DNA of 64,000 nt, from NCBI GenBank assembly GCA_958439425.1, contig CAUBVH010000009.1, positions 24,201 through 88,200 on the forward strand, in the 5' to 3' direction. Below, in pieces: positions 60,043 to 64,000 of the stretch (position 1 is its first letter; each line of letters opens with the position of its first letter). Under the pieces are notes generated by a model. The model was not told where the DNA came from, made no database searches, and worked only from the letters and a program-made list of their open reading frames with translations. The stretch comes from an uncultured Collinsella sp. Its GTDB lineage: Bacteria; Actinomycetota; Coriobacteriia; Coriobacteriales; Coriobacteriaceae. A program made the translations under genes and the position numbers.

Positions 60043-60996
60043 ATGGAACCTAAGCAGTACTACATCGGCATCGACGTTGGCGGCACTTCGGTTAAGGAGG
60101 GCCTGTTCGACGAGGACGGCAACCTGCTTGCCAAGGCCAGCGTGCCCACGCCTCCCATCGTTGACGCTGCGGGCTTTGCCGCGGTGACCGAGGCTATTGA
60201 CCAGGTGGTCGCCAAGGCGCAGATTCCGCGCGCCTTTGTGGCGGGCATTGGCCTGGCCGTTCCGTGTCCCATCCCGGCTTCGGGCGACGCCAAGGTTAAG
60301 GCCAACATTGCCATTAACCTGCCCGAGCTGAGGATCGCCATTCAGGAGCACTGCCCCGACGCGGTCGTTAAGTACGAAAACGATGCCAACGCCGCTGCCA
60401 TGGGCGAGGCCTGGCTCGGCTCTGCCAAGGGCGTGCAGAACGTCGTGATGGTCACCATCGGTACCGGCGTGGGCGGCGGCGTTATCGTCAACGGCGATGT
60501 GGTGTCGGGCGTCGTGGGCGCCGGCGGCGAGATCGGCCACATGTGCCTGAATCCTGCCGAGGAGCGCACCTGCGGCTGCGGCGGCCATGGCCACCTGGAA
60601 CAGTATTCCAGCGCCACCGGCGTGGTGAGCAACTACCTTGCCGAGTGCGAGAAGGCGGGCGTCGAGCCCATCGAGCTCACCGGCCCCTCCGATTCCAAGG
60701 ACGTGTTCCAGGCCTGCCGCGAGGGTGACAAGCTCGCGCTGGCCGCGGTCGATACCATGGCCGATTATCTCGGTCGCGCTCTGGCGCTTATCGCCAACGT
60801 GGTCGACCCCGAGATGTTCCTGATCGGCGGCGGCGCATCCGCCTCGGCCGATGTCTACCTCGACAAGGCCCGCGAGCACTTTAAGCAGTACGCGCTTTCT
60901 GCCTCGCGCGAGACGCCCATTAAGGTCGCCTCGCTCGGCAACGACGCCGGCATCATCGGTGCCGCCTACGTAGCCCTGCGCGCCGCCGGCAAATAG
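60043..60996 (+). CDS. ROK-family glucokinase
   Basis: A 317-residue sugar kinase. The phosphate-1 loop is YIGIDVGGTSVKEGLF, the catalytic Asp lies in VKYENDANAAAMGEAWLG, and ATP-site glycines are in VTIGTGVGGGVIVNG. The ROK zinc site is present: EIGHMCLNPAEERTCGCGGH then GHLEQYSS. Length and motifs fit bacterial ROK glucokinases (GlcK type), which make glucose 6-phosphate. The ATG at 60043 follows AAAGGTGGG. It lies beside manA and a UTRA regulator, so N-acetylmannosamine or mannose kinase activity is an alternative. Confidence 0.88.
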   Translation: MEPKQYYIGIDVGGTSVKEGLFDEDGNLLAKASVPTPPIVDAAGFAAVTEAIDQVVAKAQIPRAFVAGIGLAVPCPIPASGDAKVKANIAINLPELRIAIQEHCPDAVVKYENDANAAAMGEAWLGSAKGVQNVVMVTIGTGVGGGVIVNGDVVSGVVGAGGEIGHMCLNPAEERTCGCGGHGHLEQYSSATGVVSNYLAECEKAGVEPIELTGPSDSKDVFQACREGDKLALAAVDTMADYLGRALALIANVVDPEMFLIGGGASASADVYLDKAREHFKQYALSASRETPIKVASLGNDAGIIGAAYVALRAAGK

Positions 60997-61162
60997 CTAG
61001 TGCAAGGAGGCCAGGTTACTTTGCACCAACATGGTGCGAAAGGGATAGACTTTGCTCCAACGCCTGCTCCAAATTGTGCCGCGGCCCTTCCGTGCCCAAG
61101 GGTTCGGCGTCAGCGTGCTACCATAGCTACGTCCAAGTACACATATCAAGTGGAGGATATCC

Positions 61163-62086
61163 ATGGCAAACGTTCTTGTCTTTGGTCACCAGAACCCCGA
61201 TAACGACGCCATCATGAGCGCCGTCGTCCTGTCCCAGCTGCTCAACCAGGTTGAGTATGCCGGCAACACCTACGAGGCCTGCGCCCTTGGTCAGCTTCCG
61301 GCCGAGTCCGCCAAGCTGCTTGCCGACGCCGGCATTGCCGAGCCCCGCGTGATCGAGTCCGTCGAGGCCGGCCAGCTCGTCGTCCTCACCGACCACAACG
61401 AGTCCGCCCAGTCTGTCGCCGGCCTTAAGGACGCCACGGTCTTTGGCGTTGTCGATCATCACCGCATCGGCGACTTCGAGACCGCCGGCCCGCTGCACTA
61501 CATCTGCCTGCCCTGGGGCTCCAGCTGCACCATCGTCACCAAGCTCGCCGGCGTGCTCGGCGTTGAGCTTTCCGACGTCCAGGCTAAGCTGCTGCTCTCG
61601 GCCATGATGACCGACACGCTCATGCTCAAGAGCCCCACCACCACCGATGTCGACCGCGCCGTCGCCGCCAAGCTCGGCGAGCAGGTGGGCGTCGACCCGG
61701 TCAAGTTTGGCATGGAAGTCTTCCTCACCCGCCCGTCCGGCTCCTTCACCGCAGCCGAGATGGTCGGCAACGACATCAAGATGTTCGAGCCCGCCGGCAA
61801 GAAGCTGCTCATCGGCCAGTACGAGACTGTCGACAAGACCCGCGCACTCGGCATGATCGACGAGATTCGCAAGGCCATGCGCGCCTACGCCGCCGAGAAA
61901 GGTGCCGACGGCATCGTCCTGTGCATCACTGACATCATGGAGGAGGGCTCGCAGGTCCTGCTCGAGGGCGAGACCGAGGCCGCTCAGAAGGGCCTGGGCA
62001 TTGCCGACGAGCACGACGGCGTCTGGATGCCGGGCGTCCTCTCCCGTAAGAAGCAGGTCGCTGCCCCCATCATGGCCGCCTGCTAG
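61163..62086 (+). CDS. ppaC: Manganese-dependent inorganic pyrophosphatase (family II)
   Basis: A 307-residue DHH-family pyrophosphatase. Metal-site motifs are VFGHQNPDNDAIMSA, LTDHNES and GVVDHHRIGDF (the DHH signature); the C-terminal DHHA2 domain contains LARPSGS-like FLTRPSGSFTAAEM and ends with the substrate-binding SRKKQVAAPI. There are no CBS domains, so this is the constitutive short type. It hydrolyses pyrophosphate from biosynthesis. An AGTGGAGG ribosome site precedes the ATG. A strong terminator follows. Confidence 0.96.
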   Translation: MANVLVFGHQNPDNDAIMSAVVLSQLLNQVEYAGNTYEACALGQLPAESAKLLADAGIAEPRVIESVEAGQLVVLTDHNESAQSVAGLKDATVFGVVDHHRIGDFETAGPLHYICLPWGSSCTIVTKLAGVLGVELSDVQAKLLLSAMMTDTLMLKSPTTTDVDRAVAAKLGEQVGVDPVKFGMEVFLTRPSGSFTAAEMVGNDIKMFEPAGKKLLIGQYETVDKTRALGMIDEIRKAMRAYAAEKGADGIVLCITDIMEEGSQVLLEGETEAAQKGLGIADEHDGVWMPGVLSRKKQVAAPIMAAC

Positions 62087-62105
62087 GTTTAGTTGACCAA
62101 ACGCC

Positions 62106-62145
62106 ACGACCGGACCGCGGACGCCCCGCGCTCCGGTCGTTTTTT
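62106..62145 (+). terminator. Intrinsic terminator of ppaC
   Basis: ACGACCGGA pairs with TCCGGTCGT around an inner CGCGG/CCGCG pair, followed directly by six T residues. Confidence 0.92.
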
Positions 62146-62188
62146 GTGCACGGCGCCGCGTCGTCTCTTGGACAGGTATGCCCGTGCC

Positions 62189-62320
62189 GTTGAACAAATA
62201 ATGTTCAACCTGTGGTTCCGCTTTTCGGCCACGCCTGCGTGCTTGTCGTGCAGGGTAGGCTAGATGCAAGCGTAATACGTTAGAGCGCGGCGCCGCCACT
62301 TGGGCGGGCCGTGCTTTTTT
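62189..62320 (+). promoter_or_regulatory. nhaA leader with inverted repeat and attenuator-like hairpin
   Basis: Two structures lie between the ppaC terminator and nhaA: a perfect 7-bp inverted repeat GTTGAAC/GTTCAAC (62189-62195 and 62203-62209), and a GC-rich stem (about 62285-62314) followed by six T residues (62315-62320), 33 bp before the nhaA ATG. A terminator so close to the start codon suggests attenuation. Ion-sensing riboswitches control nhaA in other phyla; I cannot match their consensus here. Confidence 0.5.
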
Positions 62321-62353
62321 AAGACGGGAGCTTTCCCGTGAAAGGAGCCGCCC

Positions 62354-63712
62354 ATGGCAGCAACTGAGCAGCTGTTCAACGTTCGTGAGCGCAAGCGCTT
62401 TGAACGTCACGACATCTGGGAGCGCATCGCCGAGAACGGCACGATTTCCGCCGCCGTCATGGTCTTCGCCGCCATCGCCGCCGTCATTTGCGCCAATACC
62501 GATGCCTACGAGGCCGTCCATCACTTTTTGGAGACCCCGCTGTATGTGGGTCTGGGAAACCTTACGGCCGGTCTCACCGTTGAGCTTTTCGTCAACGACT
62601 TCCTCATGGCGATTTTCTTTTTGTTGGTGGGCATTGAGCTTAAGTACGAGATGACGGTCGGCGAGCTCAAGAATCCGCGTCAGGCCATGCTTCCCATGCT
62701 GGCGGCCGTGGGCGGCGTTGTCGTTCCCGCCTGCATCTACCTGATCTTTAACCATGCCGGCGCCCGCAACGGTTGGGCCATCCCCATGGCAACCGATATT
62801 GCCTTTGCGCTGGGCGTGCTGTCGCTTTTGGGCAATCGCGTGCCCAACGGCGTGCGCGTGTTCTTCTCGACGCTCGCTATCGCCGACGACCTCATCTCCA
62901 TCGCCGCCATCGCCATCTTCTACGGTCAGAGCCCCAATCCGTTTTGGTTGGGCGCCGCCGCGCTTGTGACCTGCGCGCTCGTGTGGCTCAACAAGACGCA
63001 GCACTACCGCCTTGCCCCGTATTCGGTACTGGGTCTGCTGTTGTGGTTTTGCATGTTCAAGAGCGGCGTGCACGCTACGCTTGCTGGCGTCATCTTGGCC
63101 TTTACCATCCCGGCCAAGTGCGGTGTCAAGCTCGATAGCCTCACCGATTGGCTGGGCGAGTGCCTGCCGCTGCTCGATGATCGCTACGACGACGAGGCGC
63201 ACATCCTGGGCCAGCATGACTTTACCGTCTCGACCACCAAGGTCGAGCGCGTCATGCACCGCGTAACCCCGCCGCTCATCCGCATGGAGCGTCTGATCTC
63301 CACGCCGGTCAACTTCGTGATCCTGCCGATCTTTGCGTTCGTGAACGCGCAGGTTCGCCTGGTGGGCGTGGACATGAGCACGCTGCTCACCGACCCGGTG
63401 ACGCTCGGCGTGTACTTTGGCATGCTGCTGGGCAAGCCGATCGGTATCTTTGGCATGACGTTTGCCCTGGTTAAACTCAAGATTTCCGAGTTGCCGCATA
63501 ATGTCAACTGGCACATGATCGCCGGTGTGGGCATTTTGGGCGGTATCGGCTTTACCATGTCGATCCTCATCAGCGGCCTCGCCTTCCCGACGGCCCAGTT
63601 TGAGGTTCTTGCAGCCAAGGCCGCTATTCTCGCCGGTTCGGTCACCGCAGCCGTGCTCGGCATGATCTACATGAGCGTGGTCTGCAAGCATCCCTCGCCC
63701 AAAGACGAGTAA
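62354..63712 (+). CDS. nhaA: Na+/H+ antiporter NhaA
   Basis: A 452-residue antiporter with about 12 membrane segments. Diagnostic stretches are FLMAIFFLLVGIELKYEMTVGEL, GWAIPMATDIAFALGVL (with the paired functional Asp residues, TD and IADDLI), FFSTLAIADDLISIAAIAIFY and LGKPIGIFGMTF. It exchanges sodium or lithium for protons to control pH and salt stress. A cytoplasmic loop near residues 255-300 (LDDRYDDEAHILGQHDF) makes it longer than the E. coli protein. The ATG has an AAAGGAG ribosome site and is preceded by a terminator-like hairpin. Confidence 0.96.
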   Translation: MAATEQLFNVRERKRFERHDIWERIAENGTISAAVMVFAAIAAVICANTDAYEAVHHFLETPLYVGLGNLTAGLTVELFVNDFLMAIFFLLVGIELKYEMTVGELKNPRQAMLPMLAAVGGVVVPACIYLIFNHAGARNGWAIPMATDIAFALGVLSLLGNRVPNGVRVFFSTLAIADDLISIAAIAIFYGQSPNPFWLGAAALVTCALVWLNKTQHYRLAPYSVLGLLLWFCMFKSGVHATLAGVILAFTIPAKCGVKLDSLTDWLGECLPLLDDRYDDEAHILGQHDFTVSTTKVERVMHRVTPPLIRMERLISTPVNFVILPIFAFVNAQVRLVGVDMSTLLTDPVTLGVYFGMLLGKPIGIFGMTFALVKLKISELPHNVNWHMIAGVGILGGIGFTMSILISGLAFPTAQFEVLAAKAAILAGSVTAAVLGMIYMSVVCKHPSPKDE

Positions 63713-63796
63713 GAGCGCGAAAACCGGCTCCAGAACCGATTCGGGCGCGTTCAAAATGCGGATTCGGGCGGTGCTTGCCGCCTGCCAGACACGCCA

Positions 63797-63839
63797 GTGG
63801 TCAAAAAACGCCGTTTGTGAGTACTGTCACAAACGGCGT
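63797..63839 (+). repeat. GAGTACTG extragenic repeat, copy 3, with hairpin
   Basis: The third copy of the 31-bp unit (63797-63827) has the form GTGGTCAAAAAACGCC then TTTGTGAGTACTGT. Its right half forms a perfect 13-bp stem (63808-63820 with 63827-63839) with GTACTG in the loop, followed by ATCATTTTA. It may terminate nhaA. The rest of the tail (63840-64000) shows no gene. Confidence 0.75.
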
Positions 63840-64000
63840 ATCATTTTAGGTGCGGAAAATAATGAACAAAGTTATAAGAACTGTACGTTAATGAGTGACC
63901 ATCGACTTCCAATTTGGCGCTAGCTGACGGTGATTAGGAAGTTTCAAGGTAGCGCACAGAGATGTGGTGTAAGAGGCGGGGCATGCCCCGCCTCCGCCCT

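Noticed and set aside
62189..62320. Known lithium/sodium riboswitch upstream of nhaA
   Set aside because: The position fits, but I could not match any conserved core of the described nhaA-associated RNA motifs; kept only as an attenuator-like leader.
61127..63754. An 875-codon open frame on the minus strand opposite ppaC and nhaA
   Set aside because: It mirrors two well-conserved genes in a GC-rich genome, where long antisense frames arise by codon bias; its translation is rich in His, Gly and Gln repeats and has no domain.

Overview
The window is a chromosomal segment of a GC-rich, Gram-positive anaerobe. The mix of genes (eno followed by a DivIC/FtsB-like gene and ppx/gppA, an orphan galactitol-type PTS IIB protein, a DUF4342 protein, a ROK glucokinase, a Mn-dependent pyrophosphatase, GluQ, and an Ala-rich surface protein ending in an LPXTG-like MPATG signal) fits the Coriobacteriia, most likely Collinsella or a close relative. 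That assignment is inference from gene content and base composition; no marker gene proves it.

Layout. 1-6.5 kb is housekeeping: the end of eno, a divisome protein, Ppx/GppA, tRNA-Leu(TAA), a PTS IIB protein, a VOC protein, an OmpR-type two-component pair and a DUF4342 protein. 6.5-43 kb is accessory. It opens with a 182-bp element with inverted ends and an AbiE type IV toxin-antitoxin pair. Two cassettes of the same plan follow. In each, a minus-strand gene for a degenerate N6-methyltransferase fused to a specificity-like domain faces a plus-strand operon across 270-290 bp. Cassette A (8.6-14.4 kb) carries an unknown gene, a VirD4-like ATPase without membrane segments, a ClpP peptidase and an unknown gene. 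Cassette B (25.7-36.4 kb) carries two membrane proteins, a ClpX-like unfoldase that keeps a VGF ClpP-docking-type loop, an SF2 helicase with a C-terminal PD-(D/E)XK-like motif, and a 631-residue protein with a possible RNase H/PIWI-like tail. Between the cassettes lies a visibly more AT-rich block (14.5-23.5 kb) with an HNH nuclease, an EcoRV-like restriction-modification pair, and a WYL regulator overlapping a 1541-residue SF1 helicase with a C-terminal HEPN-type RX4H motif. From 36.5 to 43.3 kb come small proteins, a CAP-domain surface protein and three tandem metallophosphoesterases.

43-64 kb returns to ordinary chromosome: gluQ, a DUF2207 membrane protein, a GNAT enzyme, purH, a BceRS-like two-component pair, uspA, uppP, pcrA, manA with a GntR regulator, a ROK glucokinase, ppaC and nhaA. 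Its intergenic spaces hold many hairpins and several families of short repeats, including three 93-130-nt giant hairpins and three copies of a motif centred on GAGTACTG.

How it fits together. The accessory block reads as a defence island with at least four independent modules: AbiE, EcoRV-type R-M, WYL/helicase-HEPN, and the two-cassette ClpXP-like system. No integrase, transposase, relaxase, VirB4 or CRISPR array was seen. The two-cassette system is the best candidate for something undescribed: ClpP and ClpX-like subunits sit in separate operons of identical layout, each fronted by a pseudo-methyltransferase. Its function is inferred from domains and neighbours only.
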